This document shows positions 27,838 through 37,249 of a stretch of DNA of 64,000 bases, one piece after another; position 1 is the stretch's first letter, and each line of letters starts with the position of its first letter. A program made the translations under genes and the position numbers. The notes beneath the pieces were generated by a model. That model had not been told where the DNA came from. It did no database searches and worked only from the letters and a program-made list of their open reading frames with translations. The stretch comes from Streptomyces ferrugineus. Its GTDB lineage: Bacteria; Actinomycetota; Actinomycetes; Streptomycetales; Streptomycetaceae. The stretch is taken from NCBI RefSeq assembly GCF_015160855.1, contig NZ_CP063373.1, positions 9,275,001 through 9,339,000 of the forward strand, in the 5' to 3' direction.

Positions 27838-30113
27838 CAGCTCACCCCTGCCGGCGTCCCCACTTCACCCGTCCGCTTCAGCTTCTGCCAGCGCAGGCGG
27901 CCGCCGGTCATGGCCGTGATGCAGGAGTGGATCAGGACCAGGTACATCATCTGGCGGTAGGCGAGCTGCTGGAGCGGCATCATCAGCAGATAGCGGTACT
28001 TCTCGCGATCGAGGCGGAAGGCGTACGCCGCGCACAGCAGTTGCACCGCCAGCACCACGAGCCAGGCCAGCAGGGCCGCCGTGAAGTCGACGAAGATCAT
28101 CGAGTAGACGGTGAAGACGTCGATCAGCGGGGCGAAGACCGGCGTGACGATCTGGAAGATCACGACCAGCGGCATGCCGACCCGGCCGAAGCGGCCCGAA
28201 GGCCCCTTGTCCGTCAGCGACTTGCGGTGCTTCCACAGCGCCTGCATGGTGCCGTACGACCAGCGGTAGCGCTGCGACCACAGCTGCTTGAGCGAACCGG
28301 GCGCCTCCGTCCACGCGCGCGCGTGCTCCTGGTAGACGACCCGCCGGCCCGCGCGGTGCATGGCGATGGTGATGTCGGTGTCCTCGGCGAGCGTGTCCTC
28401 GCTCATGCCGCCGACCTGAAGCACCGCCTCGCGGCGGAAGGCGCCGATCGCGCCGGGGATGGTCGGCATGCAGCGCAGCAGGTCGTACATGCGCCGGTCG
28501 AGGTTGAAACCCATCACGTACTCGATGTGCTGCCAGGCTCCGATGACCGTGTCGCGGTTGCCGACCTTGGCGTTGCCGGCGACCGCGCCGACCTCGGGAT
28601 CGGCGAAGGGCCGCACCAGCTGCCGTACGGTGTCCGGCTCGAAGACGGTGTCGCCGTCCATCATCACGACGATGTCGTGACTGGCGCTGCGCACTCCGTT
28701 GTTCAGCGCCGCCGGCTTGCCCGCGTTCTCCTGGCGGATGACGCGGACGTTGGTCATGCCGAGTTCGTGGGCGGCGCGCCGGGCGATCTCGGACGTACCG
28801 TCGGTCGAGCCGTCGTCGACCACGATGATCTCGATCGGATGGGTGCTCTTCGACAGCGACGCGAGGGTGTTGGCGATGCACTCCTTCTCGTTGTACGCCG
28901 GGACGATCACGCTCACCGGTTGGTGGACCGGCGGTCCCCAGCTGAACCGGCGCCTGTTGCGCTGCCGGTGGTGGCGCCGGGCGAGGATCAGCATCATGCC
29001 GAAGCGGCCCATGACGGCGACGCCGACGACGAGAAGGCCGACCGACAGCATCGGCACCGCCCACTCGGCGACGGCCACGGCACCGATCAGCGCCTTGCCC
29101 TCGTAGAGGGTCGCGCCGGTGGCGGCGCGGTGGGCGGCCTGGAGGTTCCCTTCCGCGGCCTGGTTCCCCTCAGCGGCCCGTCCGCCCGGGACCGGCTGCG
29201 CGGGGCCGCCGGCCTGCTGACCGTTCGCCGCCGCCTCTTGCTGGAGGACGCCGCTGATCGTGGTGAAGGTGTATCCCTTCGCCCGCATCTTCTCGATGTA
29301 CTTCGGCAGCGCCTCGATCGTCTGCGACCGCTCGCCGCCCGCGTCGTGGAAGAGGACGGACGCGCCGTCGCCGTCGTCCGGAGTGGCCCATTCGATGATC
29401 TTCGAGACGCCGGGCCGCTTCCAGTCGTCGCTGTCGGTGTCGACGAAGACGCTGGTGTACCCGTCCTCGCCGAGCTTCTGGTAGACGGGCCAGCTGTAGT
29501 TGTCGATGGCGTCCGTCTCCGAGGAGTACGGCGCCCGGAACAGCGTGGTCGTGATGCCGGCCGCGCCCGCGAGCGCGAGCTGGGTCTGCTGCATCTCGCG
29601 GTTGACGCGGGCGTCGCTCTGGTAGGAGAGGTCGACGTGGGTGAAGGTGTGGATGCCCACCTCGTTGCCCTCGTCGACCATGTCCGCGACGATCGACGGG
29701 TAGCGCGAGACCATCGAGCCGACCACGAAGAACGTGGCGGGCACGTCGTACTTCTTCAGGATCTGAAGAACCTGTGGCGTCCAGGTGGGGTTCGGCCCGT
29801 CGTCGAAGGTGAGCGCGATCGTCTTGTCCGGGACGGAGACGGGGGTGGCCTGCCCGGCCCGGAAGGTGAGGATCGGCCCGCCGTCGAGGATCTCGTCGGG
29901 GACCTTGCTCGAACTGGCCCCGGTGCGCACCCGCTGGTCGCCGCCGACCTCGGCACGCAGATAGCCGTCGAGCAGCATCACGCTGGTCAGCGCGAGCAGG
30001 AGCAGTCCGGCGAGGATGACCCGGGGTTTTTGCAGGGCCGCGGCCTTGCCCGCCACCCGCTCGATACGGGAGGGGGCACGGCGGCGGCGACGTGAGGGCG
30101 TCGTCGTGGTCAT
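27837..30113 (-). CDS. Bifunctional polysaccharide deacetylase / family 2 glycosyltransferase
   Basis: A 758-residue membrane enzyme. An N-terminal helix (about 30-48) is followed by an extracytoplasmic NodB-type deacetylase with all five motifs: TFDDGP (102-107), HTFTH (155-159), RAPYSS, DTDSDDW and LFHDAGG. A Gly/Ala/Gln linker and two helices lead to a cytoplasmic GT2 synthase domain: VSVIVPAYNE, VVDDGSTDGT, MMDGDT (DxD), EDTDI and QRYRW. Four C-terminal helices follow. The fusion couples synthesis and deacetylation of an N-acetylhexosamine polymer, as in poly-N-acetylglucosamine or chitin-like matrix systems. Streptomyces MatA and MatB are separate proteins of related function. The product here is inferred. 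Confidence 0.92.
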   Translation of the reverse strand: MTTTTPSRRRRRAPSRIERVAGKAAALQKPRVILAGLLLLALTSVMLLDGYLRAEVGGDQRVRTGASSSKVPDEILDGGPILTFRAGQATPVSVPDKTIALTFDDGPNPTWTPQVLQILKKYDVPATFFVVGSMVSRYPSIVADMVDEGNEVGIHTFTHVDLSYQSDARVNREMQQTQLALAGAAGITTTLFRAPYSSETDAIDNYSWPVYQKLGEDGYTSVFVDTDSDDWKRPGVSKIIEWATPDDGDGASVLFHDAGGERSQTIEALPKYIEKMRAKGYTFTTISGVLQQEAAANGQQAGGPAQPVPGGRAAEGNQAAEGNLQAAHRAATGATLYEGKALIGAVAVAEWAVPMLSVGLLVVGVAVMGRFGMMLILARRHHRQRNRRRFSWGPPVHQPVSVIVPAYNEKECIANTLASLSKSTHPIEIIVVDDGSTDGTSEIARRAAHELGMTNVRVIRQENAGKPAALNNGVRSASHDIVVMMDGDTVFEPDTVRQLVRPFADPEVGAVAGNAKVGNRDTVIGAWQHIEYVMGFNLDRRMYDLLRCMPTIPGAIGAFRREAVLQVGGMSEDTLAEDTDITIAMHRAGRRVVYQEHARAWTEAPGSLKQLWSQRYRWSYGTMQALWKHRKSLTDKGPSGRFGRVGMPLVVIFQIVTPVFAPLIDVFTVYSMIFVDFTAALLAWLVVLAVQLLCAAYAFRLDREKYRYLLMMPLQQLAYRQMMYLVLIHSCITAMTGGRLRWQKLKRTGEVGTPAGVS

Positions 30114-30132
30114 GAGTGGGCCTGCGCTCCGG

Positions 30133-30405
30133 TCAGTCGGCGAACGCGGACGGGGCGGGGGACACGGACGGGGCGGGGGCGCCCGGAGGCGGACCGCCGG
30201 GGCCGCCCTGGCCGTTCGCGAAGGGCAGCAACTGGGACGGGGTCAGTGAGGTGCCGACGCCCATGAAGGCCATGCCCAGCACCACCGCGTAGCCGAGGCA
30301 GGCGACGCCGACCAGCAGGCCGAGCCGCCGCAGCAGCTTGGAGCGGCGTCCGGAGTTGTCGACGAACACGGGTCCCTGGTTGTCGAGGGCAGTCTCGGAT
30401 TGCAT
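30133..30405 (-). CDS. Small single-helix membrane protein, first gene of polysaccharide operon
   Basis: A 90-residue protein I do not recognise by family. A charged N-terminus (SGRRSKLLRR) leads into one helix (LGLLVGVACLGYAVVLGMAFMG, about 28-49) and a Pro/Gly/Ser-rich outside tail ending PSAFAD. It lies 19 bases upstream of the deacetylase/glycosyltransferase gene, so it is probably its accessory subunit, comparable in position to the small helper proteins of other synthase systems. Confidence 0.75.
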   Translation of the reverse strand: MQSETALDNQGPVFVDNSGRRSKLLRRLGLLVGVACLGYAVVLGMAFMGVGTSLTPSQLLPFANGQGGPGGPPPGAPAPSVSPAPSAFAD

Positions 30406-30538
30406 TCCCCGGACGTTAGGGAACCTTTATGTGCCCAGAACTCGCTCTCTGTGTGAGACGCATATGAGAAACGCGTGAGCCTGTCCTTTGCCTGAGAGTT
30501 TTCGGCAACGCCCCGAAAAGGGTGAGAGGTTTGCCGGC

Positions 30539-31522
30539 ATGCATACGTACCCAGGGAAATCGGCGGTCGGACTCGTCTGCCTGCTCGCGCTGACCACGGC
30601 GTGCTCCGGCTCCCGGAGCGCCTCGTCGAGCACGTCGTACGCGTCGAGCTCGTCCTACGCTCCCTACGTCAGCGCCACCGACGCCTCCGACCACGACTGG
30701 GCCGGCTCCCCGGCGACGTACAACCTGGCCTTCGTCATCTCCGACGGCAGCGACTGCACCCCCAAGTGGAACGGCACCACCGCGATCTCCGACTCGGCCG
30801 TGAAGTCCCGTATCTCCCGGCTCGCCCAGGGCGGCGCCACCGTCCGTGTCTCCTTCGGCGGCGCCTCCGGCAAGGAGCTGGCGGCGAGTTGTGACAGCGC
30901 GTCCGAGCTGGCGCGGGCGTACGGGAAGGCGCTGGACGCGGCGGGTTCCGCGCAGGCCGACTTCGACGTCGAGGGCGACGAGCTGACCGACTCCGACTCG
31001 GTGGACCTGCGTTCGGAGGCGATCGCGCTGCTGCAGAGGGAGCGTGGCGATCTGGAGGTGTCCTTCACGCTGCCGGTGATGCCGTCCGGGCTGGACGACG
31101 ACGGCGTGGCGCTGCTGCAGTCCGCGAACGAGCACGACGTTCAGGTCTCCACCGTGAACATCATGACGATGAATTACGGCGAGTCGTACACCGGCGACAT
31201 GGGTGAATACGCGCTCACCTCCGCGAAAGCCGCCCATGCGCAGCTGAAGGAGATCTTCGGTACGTCCGACGCGACCGCGTGGAAGGCGATGGCGTTGACG
31301 TCGATGCTCGGGGTGAACGACGTCGATGATGAGACGTTCTCGCTCGATGACGCGGCGGAGGTGCGGGAGTTCGCCGACGACAAGGGGATCGGGTGGGTTT
31401 CGATGTGGGCGACCTTCCGGGACCAGGAGTGCGGGGACGACTCCTCTGCGGAGGACGCGTTGACCGATTGCAGCGGGGTGGATCAGGAGGACGGGGCGTT
31501 CGGGGAGGCGTTCTCGGGGTGA
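30539..31522 (+). CDS. GH18-like lipoprotein, chitinase-related
   Basis: A 327-residue exported lipoprotein with lipobox LTTAC (Cys22) and a Ser/Tyr-rich spacer. The rest resembles a glycoside hydrolase 18 barrel: RVSFGGASGKELA (strand 3) and QADFDVEGDEL (near 140), which preserves the D-x-D-x-E end of the catalytic motif. Then come MTMNYGES and, near the end, GIGWVSMWATFRD where the family has its WxxD-type strand. It may bind or cut chitin-like or peptidoglycan-derived sugars. The start ATG at 30539 has GAGAGG upstream. A TTTTCGG/CCGAAAA hairpin (30499-30519) sits in the leader. It is divergent from the polysaccharide operon, so a shared function is possible. Confidence 0.75.
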   Translation: MHTYPGKSAVGLVCLLALTTACSGSRSASSSTSYASSSSYAPYVSATDASDHDWAGSPATYNLAFVISDGSDCTPKWNGTTAISDSAVKSRISRLAQGGATVRVSFGGASGKELAASCDSASELARAYGKALDAAGSAQADFDVEGDELTDSDSVDLRSEAIALLQRERGDLEVSFTLPVMPSGLDDDGVALLQSANEHDVQVSTVNIMTMNYGESYTGDMGEYALTSAKAAHAQLKEIFGTSDATAWKAMALTSMLGVNDVDDETFSLDDAAEVREFADDKGIGWVSMWATFRDQECGDDSSAEDALTDCSGVDQEDGAFGEAFSG

Positions 31523-31554
31523 GCTCGGGCGCCCGCGCCCCTTGAGGGGCGCCC

Positions 31555-32160
31555 TCAGCGCCGTCGGTACACCAGTCGCCCGGCGACCACAGTGGCCACA
31601 CATGTCCCAGCGCCGCGCTCCGCCAGTTCCGTCTCGTCCGGTACGTCGAACACCGCGAACCGGGCGGCGGAGTTCCGCTCTCTCGGGGCCGCGAACTCCA
31701 CCGGCAGCCCGGCGGCGTAGGGGTCGAGCGCGGGGGTTCCCCCGGGGCGGCCCAGCCGGCCCACGACCGCCAGACCGGACCGGTGCACAGCGTCCCGCAC
31801 CGCTCGGTTGCGCAGTTCCTCGCAGGCCACCCGGACCGTGCCGTGGGCCAGCATGCGCTGCAGGCCCCGTCGTGCGCTCGCGCCCCAGCGGGTGTCGTCC
31901 ATGGCGAGGGTCGCCAGCGCGTCCCCCATCAGTGGCTCGGTGCCCAACTCGTCGGACTCGCGGGGATCCGGGTGGTACGCCTCCTCCAGCAGCTCGTTGC
32001 CGTGGAGGTTGATCAGCCCGGGTGTGAGGATGCCCGGCCACTGGCGCACGCGCGCCCGCGGATGGGCGGCGACCAGGTCCGTCAACTGTCCGGCGCCGGC
32101 GATCCACGCGCCCTCGACGGCCAGCGCCCGCCCTCTGGAGTCCGCGTGAATCGTCAGCAC
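31555..32160 (-). CDS. Cut-down amidohydrolase-like protein beside mqnC
   Basis: A 201-residue protein with the outer parts of the amidohydrolase fold. The N-terminal beta-sandwich leads to PGILTPGLINLHGNELLEEA (about 42-61), where active family members have the metal motif HxH (here only one His remains). The C-terminal sandwich strands are ARFAVFDV and ATVVAGRLVYRRR. The catalytic barrel is largely missing, so metal-dependent hydrolysis looks impossible. It starts 27 bases after mqnC and is probably co-transcribed. It is not the aminofutalosine deaminase, which needs the full barrel. Function unknown, perhaps a structural or binding role. Confidence 0.7.
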   Translation of the reverse strand: MLTIHADSRGRALAVEGAWIAGAGQLTDLVAAHPRARVRQWPGILTPGLINLHGNELLEEAYHPDPRESDELGTEPLMGDALATLAMDDTRWGASARRGLQRMLAHGTVRVACEELRNRAVRDAVHRSGLAVVGRLGRPGGTPALDPYAAGLPVEFAAPRERNSAARFAVFDVPDETELAERGAGTCVATVVAGRLVYRRR

Positions 32161-32187
32161 GAGTACGTCAGGTGGAGTCAGCTGGAA

Positions 32188-33387
32188 TCAGTTGGAGGCG
32201 AGGATCTTCAGCTCGGGATGTGCCGTGCCGCCCGCGATCGCCGTCGAGGAGATGTGGGAGGCGACCCGCTCGTCGACGGGGTCGTTGGCCGGGTCGTCGT
32301 GCACGACCAGGTGCTCGTACGTCGTCGAGCGCTGCGCCGGCACCCGGCCCGACTTGCGGATCAGGTCGATGATCTCCATCCGGTTGGAGCGGTGCTTGGC
32401 ACCGGCCGAGGAGACGACGTTCTCCTCCAGCATGATCGAGCCGAGGTCGTCCGCGCCGTAGTGCAGGGAGAGCTGGCCGATCTCCTTGCCCGTGGTCAGC
32501 CAGGAGCCCTGGATGTGGGCGATGTTGTCCATGAACAGGCGCGCGATGGCGATCATCCGCAGGTACTCGAAGATCGTGGCCTGCGTGCGGCCCTTCAGGT
32601 GGTTGTTCTCGGGCTGGTAGGTGTACGGGATGAAGGCCCTGAAGCCCCCGGTGCGGTCCTGCACCTCGCGGATCATCCGCAGGTGCTCGATGCGCTCGGC
32701 GTTGGTCTCGCCGGTGCCCATCAGCATCGTCGACGTCGACTCGACCCCGAGGTTGTGCGCGGCCTCCATGATCTCCAGCCAGCGCTCCCCGCTCTCCTTC
32801 AGCGGGGCGATGGCCTTGCGGGGGCGGGCGGGCAGGAGTTCCGCTCCGGCGCCGGCGAAGGAGTCCAGGCCGGCCTCGTGGATGCGCGTGATGGCCTCCT
32901 CGACCGAGACCCCCGAGATCCGGGCCATGTGCTCGACCTCGCTCGCCCCCAGGCTGTGGATGACGAGCTGCGGGAACTCCTTCTTGATGGCGGCGAAGTG
33001 CTTCTCGTAGTACTCCACGCCGTAGTCCGGGTGGTGACCGCCCTGGAACATGACCTGCGTACCGCCGAGTTCGACGGTCTCGGCACAGCGCCGCAGGATG
33101 TCGTCGAGGTCGCGGGTCCAGCCCTTGTCCTTGTCCTTGGGCGGGGCGTAGAAGGCGCAGAACTTGCACGCCGTCACACAGACGTTCGTGTAGTTGATGT
33201 TGCGCTCGATGATGTACGTCGCGATGTGCTCGGTGCCCGCGTACCGGCGGCGGCGTACGGCGTCGGCGGCGGCGCCCAGCGCGTGCAGCGGGGCGTCTCG
33301 GTAGAGGTCGAGCGCCTCCTCTGGGGTGATCCGCCCGCCCGCTGCGGCACGGTCGAGCACAGACTGGAGGTCGGCCTTCTCGGTCAC
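32188..33387 (-). CDS. mqnC: Cyclic dehypoxanthinyl futalosine synthase (radical SAM)
   Basis: Cyclises dehypoxanthinyl futalosine in the futalosine menaquinone pathway (399 aa). The radical-SAM cluster motif is CVTACKFC (Cys70, 74, 77). Family features are the N-terminal RITPEEALDLYRDAPLHALG, NINYTNVC, TQVMFQGGHHPDYGVEYYE and SQRS-type C-terminal region SSAGAKHRSNRMEIIDLIRKSG. The GTG start at 33387 has a GGGAC stretch upstream. Mutually homologous MqnE is encoded at 57095-58258. Confidence 0.95.
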   Translation of the reverse strand: MTEKADLQSVLDRAAAGGRITPEEALDLYRDAPLHALGAAADAVRRRRYAGTEHIATYIIERNINYTNVCVTACKFCAFYAPPKDKDKGWTRDLDDILRRCAETVELGGTQVMFQGGHHPDYGVEYYEKHFAAIKKEFPQLVIHSLGASEVEHMARISGVSVEEAITRIHEAGLDSFAGAGAELLPARPRKAIAPLKESGERWLEIMEAAHNLGVESTSTMLMGTGETNAERIEHLRMIREVQDRTGGFRAFIPYTYQPENNHLKGRTQATIFEYLRMIAIARLFMDNIAHIQGSWLTTGKEIGQLSLHYGADDLGSIMLEENVVSSAGAKHRSNRMEIIDLIRKSGRVPAQRSTTYEHLVVHDDPANDPVDERVASHISSTAIAGGTAHPELKILASN

Positions 33388-33459
33388 CGGGGCGTCCCTT
33401 TCGTCAAGGGTTGTGGACGGACCGAACCAGCCTACGCCAGGGGTTTCGCCGGGCCGACC

Positions 33460-34197
33460 TCAGGCCGTGTACGCCCCGATCAGCAGCCCCACGAACGCCC
33501 CGGCGAGCAGGAACGGCCCGAACGCGATCGCCGACTTGCGCCCGGCCCGCCGCAGCAGGACGCGCCCCCAGCCGTACAGCGCCCCGAACAGGAACCCGGC
33601 GAAGGCGCCCAGCATGACCGTCGCCCAGCCGTACCAGCCCAGCACCGCCCCCGCCCCGAACGCGAGCTTCACATCGCCGAAGCCGAGGCCGTCCCGGTTG
33701 ATGAGGTGCAGCACGCCGTAGCCGGCACCGACCGCGAGCATGGCCCACAGCGCGGTCGGCCAGTCCCCGGCGTGCTCGGGAACGAGGGCGACCAGGCCGA
33801 GCAGTGCGAGGGCGGCGCCCGGGAAGAGCAGGGTCAGCGGGTTGGGCAGCCGCCGCACCCGGAGGTCGACCACCGTGAGCAGCACGCCGAGGGGCGCGAG
33901 GAGCAGCCAGACACCCAGCTCGGGCCGGGTGCCGGTGGCGGCGGCGAGGGCGGCGCAGACGAGGGCGGTGGCGGCCATGAGCACGGGGGCTCCGGGGTCG
34001 TACGGCACCCGGGTCCCGCAGCGCCGGCACCGGGCCCGCCCGATCCACCCGCGGATCGGATGCCCCTCCGGACAGCGGTCCCGCCATGCCTCCTCCTCCG
34101 GAGCGGAGAACCGGTACGCGGCGCGCGGCAGCAGCGCACCCGCCCCCACGCCCCACAGCCCGGCCGCGACCACCAGGGCCGACGTGCTCACCCCCAC
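33460..34197 (-). CDS. Prepilin peptidase (A24 family)
   Basis: An integral membrane aspartic protease that trims type IV prepilin-like leaders (245 aa). The catalytic aspartates are Asp111 in LLTVVDLRVRRLPN and Asp175 in GLGFGDVKL. The N-terminal cytoplasmic loop keeps a Cys cluster (RCPEGHPIRG, RCRRCG), a zinc-site remnant of the methylating domain. About seven helices. No pilin or type II secretion genes are nearby, so it probably serves a tad-like cluster elsewhere. The gap to the kinase gene upstream is 10 bases. Confidence 0.9.
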   Translation of the reverse strand: MGVSTSALVVAAGLWGVGAGALLPRAAYRFSAPEEEAWRDRCPEGHPIRGWIGRARCRRCGTRVPYDPGAPVLMAATALVCAALAAATGTRPELGVWLLLAPLGVLLTVVDLRVRRLPNPLTLLFPGAALALLGLVALVPEHAGDWPTALWAMLAVGAGYGVLHLINRDGLGFGDVKLAFGAGAVLGWYGWATVMLGAFAGFLFGALYGWGRVLLRRAGRKSAIAFGPFLLAGAFVGLLIGAYTA

Positions 34198-34207
34198 GTG
34201 CGACTCC

Positions 34208-36217
34208 CTACTCGACCTTCGACAGCCGCGCCTCGGGGTTCCCCTCGTCGCTGCTCTCCGAGCGGTACACCAGGTCGTCGCCGGCCGGGGTGATCCGCAC
34301 GGTGTGCGGGGTCGGGTTGCAGCCGCGGTGGTTGTTCTTGCGGCCCACGGACGTCACGACGAGCTGTTTCGCGGTCACCTGCTTCAGGGTCAGTACGTCG
34401 TTGCAGACGCCGCCGAGCAGGTCGGTCTGGCGGAGGGTGCCCACCTCGTCGCCGACCTGGGCCTTGTGCACGGTGAGCCGGAAGGTGCCGGCCGGCAGGG
34501 TGCCGTTCAGGGCGGTGGCCTTGCCCTCCCAGGTGCCGAGGTAGCGGGCGGGGACGGAGCCCTTGGCCGGGGTGCTCGTGTCCTTGCCCGGCGCCTCGGA
34601 CGAGGAGGCGTCGGCACCCGCGTTGGTGTCCTGGTCCCCGCCGCCGGGCAACAGGTCGAACAGGAACGCCGACCCCACGGTCACCGCGGCCATCGCTCCC
34701 GCGACCGCCAACGCCACCGTGCAGCTCACCCGCCGCCCACGGCCGCCCTCCCCCGGCGTCGAGGCCGCCGCGACGGAGACGGAGAGCTTGCCGGGCGAGG
34801 GCGCGGTGTCCGCGAGGGGCGGGGCGTCGCGCGGCTCCGGCACGGCGGCGGGCGGCGCGGCCGGGGCCCCCGGCACCGGCATCACCGGCGGCGGCCCGAA
34901 CTCCCCGACCGTCAGGGGCCCCGCGTCCTGCCCACCGTCCGTCATCCGCCAGGCCCCTTCACCTCCGACCGCCGCCTGCCCGGCCTCTTCACCTCCGACC
35001 GCCGCCCGCCCGGCGCCCTCGCCTCCGACCGCCGCCCGCCCGGCCCCCTCACCTCCGACCGCCGCCAGCCCGGCCCCCTCGCCTCCGGCCGCCGCCAGCC
35101 CAACCCCCTCACCTCCGGCCGCCGCCCGCCCGGCGCCCTCGCCTCCGGCCGCCGCCAGCCCAACCCCCTCACCTCCGGCCGCCGCCCGCCCGGCGCCCTC
35201 GCCTCCGGCCGCCGACCGCCCGGCCCCATCGCTTCCCGCCGTCGCGGCTCCCCCGCCCGTAGAGTCGCCCGCCCCCACCGATGGCCGGCTGAACCCGACC
35301 GGCCCCGACGGGACATCCGTCTCCGCCTCCAGGTTCAGCAGCCGCACAGCTCCCCGGCTGACCTGCTCGACCAGCGGCCCGGGCAGCCATCCGCCCGCCA
35401 CCAGCCGAGCCGCGCCCTGGGGAGCCAGTCGCCGGGCCACCTCGCCCGGAGCGGGGCGCGCGCCCGGTTCCTTCGTCAGGCAGTGCGCCACCAGTTCCCG
35501 CAGTTCGCCGTCCAGCGCGCCGAGTTCGGGCTCCTCGTGGACGACCTTGTAGAGCAGCGCCGCCGACGAGTCCCCGGAGAACGGCGGCTCGCCGGTCGCC
35601 GCGTACGCCAGCACCGCGCCCAGCGAGAAGACGTCCGCCGCGCCCGTGACCCCCTTGCCGATGATCTGCTCGGGCGACATGTAGCCCGGGGAGCCGATCG
35701 AGACGCCGGTCGAGGTCAGGGACGCCGTGCCGTCCATGGCGCGGGCGATGCCGAAGTCGATCAGCAGCGGGCCGTCCAGGGTGAGCAGGATGTTCGACGG
35801 CTTCACGTCCCGGTGCACCAGGCCCAGTTCGTGCACCGCCGCCAGCGCCTCCGCGAGCCCGGCCCCCAGCGCCCGTACCGAATGCGCGGGCAGCGCGCCC
35901 GAGTCCGCGACCGCGGACGACAGCGACGGCCCCGCCGCGTACGCCGTGGCCACCCACGGCACCGCCGCCTGCGGATCGGCGTCCAGCACGGGCGCCGTCC
36001 ACGCGCCGCCCACCCGCCGGGCCGCCTCCACCTCGCGGCGGAAGCGGGCGCGGAACTCCTCGTCCAGGGCGAAGTGCGGATGCACGATCTTGACGGCGAC
36101 CGTACGGCCGCCCGCGCTGCGCCCCAGGTACACCCGCCCCATCCCGCCGGAGCCGAGCCGGCCGAGCAGCCGGTACGGCCCGACGACGGTGGGCTCGTCC
36201 GCTCCGAGCGGCTGCAT
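34208..36217 (-). CDS. Transmembrane Ser/Thr protein kinase with 30-bp repeat linker
   Basis: A 669-residue PknB-type kinase. The kinase domain spans about 14-270: glycine loop LGSGGMGRVYLG (21-32), Lys43, HRDVKPSN (135-142, catalytic Asp137), DFG (154-156), SPGYMSPEQ. From about 333 to 423 there is a GGEGAGRAAA-type 10-residue repeat, nine units long. A membrane helix follows (VALAVAGAMAAVTVGSAFLF, near 505-525). The extracytoplasmic C-terminal 115 residues are a beta-rich domain with two cysteines (GGVCND, NHRGCNP) and no PASTA repeats. All catalytic residues are present. Substrates are unknown. Confidence 0.93.
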   Translation of the reverse strand: MQPLGADEPTVVGPYRLLGRLGSGGMGRVYLGRSAGGRTVAVKIVHPHFALDEEFRARFRREVEAARRVGGAWTAPVLDADPQAAVPWVATAYAAGPSLSSAVADSGALPAHSVRALGAGLAEALAAVHELGLVHRDVKPSNILLTLDGPLLIDFGIARAMDGTASLTSTGVSIGSPGYMSPEQIIGKGVTGAADVFSLGAVLAYAATGEPPFSGDSSAALLYKVVHEEPELGALDGELRELVAHCLTKEPGARPAPGEVARRLAPQGAARLVAGGWLPGPLVEQVSRGAVRLLNLEAETDVPSGPVGFSRPSVGAGDSTGGGAATAGSDGAGRSAAGGEGAGRAAAGGEGVGLAAAGGEGAGRAAAGGEGVGLAAAGGEGAGLAAVGGEGAGRAAVGGEGAGRAAVGGEEAGQAAVGGEGAWRMTDGGQDAGPLTVGEFGPPPVMPVPGAPAAPPAAVPEPRDAPPLADTAPSPGKLSVSVAAASTPGEGGRGRRVSCTVALAVAGAMAAVTVGSAFLFDLLPGGGDQDTNAGADASSSEAPGKDTSTPAKGSVPARYLGTWEGKATALNGTLPAGTFRLTVHKAQVGDEVGTLRQTDLLGGVCNDVLTLKQVTAKQLVVTSVGRKNNHRGCNPTPHTVRITPAGDDLVYRSESSDEGNPEARLSKVE
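34951..35220. repeat. Nine 30-bp tandem repeats inside the kinase gene
   Basis: Nine consecutive 30-base units (consensus ACCTCCGGCCGCCGCCCGCC plus CGGCGCCCTC) run from 34951 to 35220, in frame with the kinase. The 60-base blocks 35101-35160 and 35161-35220 are almost identical, indicating a recent two-unit duplication. The encoded stretch has no bulky residues and is a flexible juxtamembrane linker. Confidence 0.9.
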
Positions 36218-36276
36218 CGGCGTCCACCCCTCCCCCGTAGGAACGTCAGCAGGTTAGTGCGCGAACACCGCGCGCC

Positions 36277-37134
<858 letters not shown>

Positions 37135-37249
37135 CTAGACCCCATGAGGTAGCGTGCAGCCTTCAGGGTCGTGACACCCTCGTCACAGCCACCCGACGTC
37201 AACATGACGCGGGGCTTCAAACGTCCGAGTGACGTGATCTTGACCTCTA

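Noticed and set aside
31555..32160. Aminofutalosine deaminase (amidohydrolase of the futalosine pathway)
   Set aside because: The position next to mqnC is tempting, but the protein lacks the metal-binding barrel and HxH motif needed for deamination.
34951..35220. CRISPR array
   Set aside because: The 30-base units are directly adjacent with no unique spacers and are in frame inside a kinase gene.
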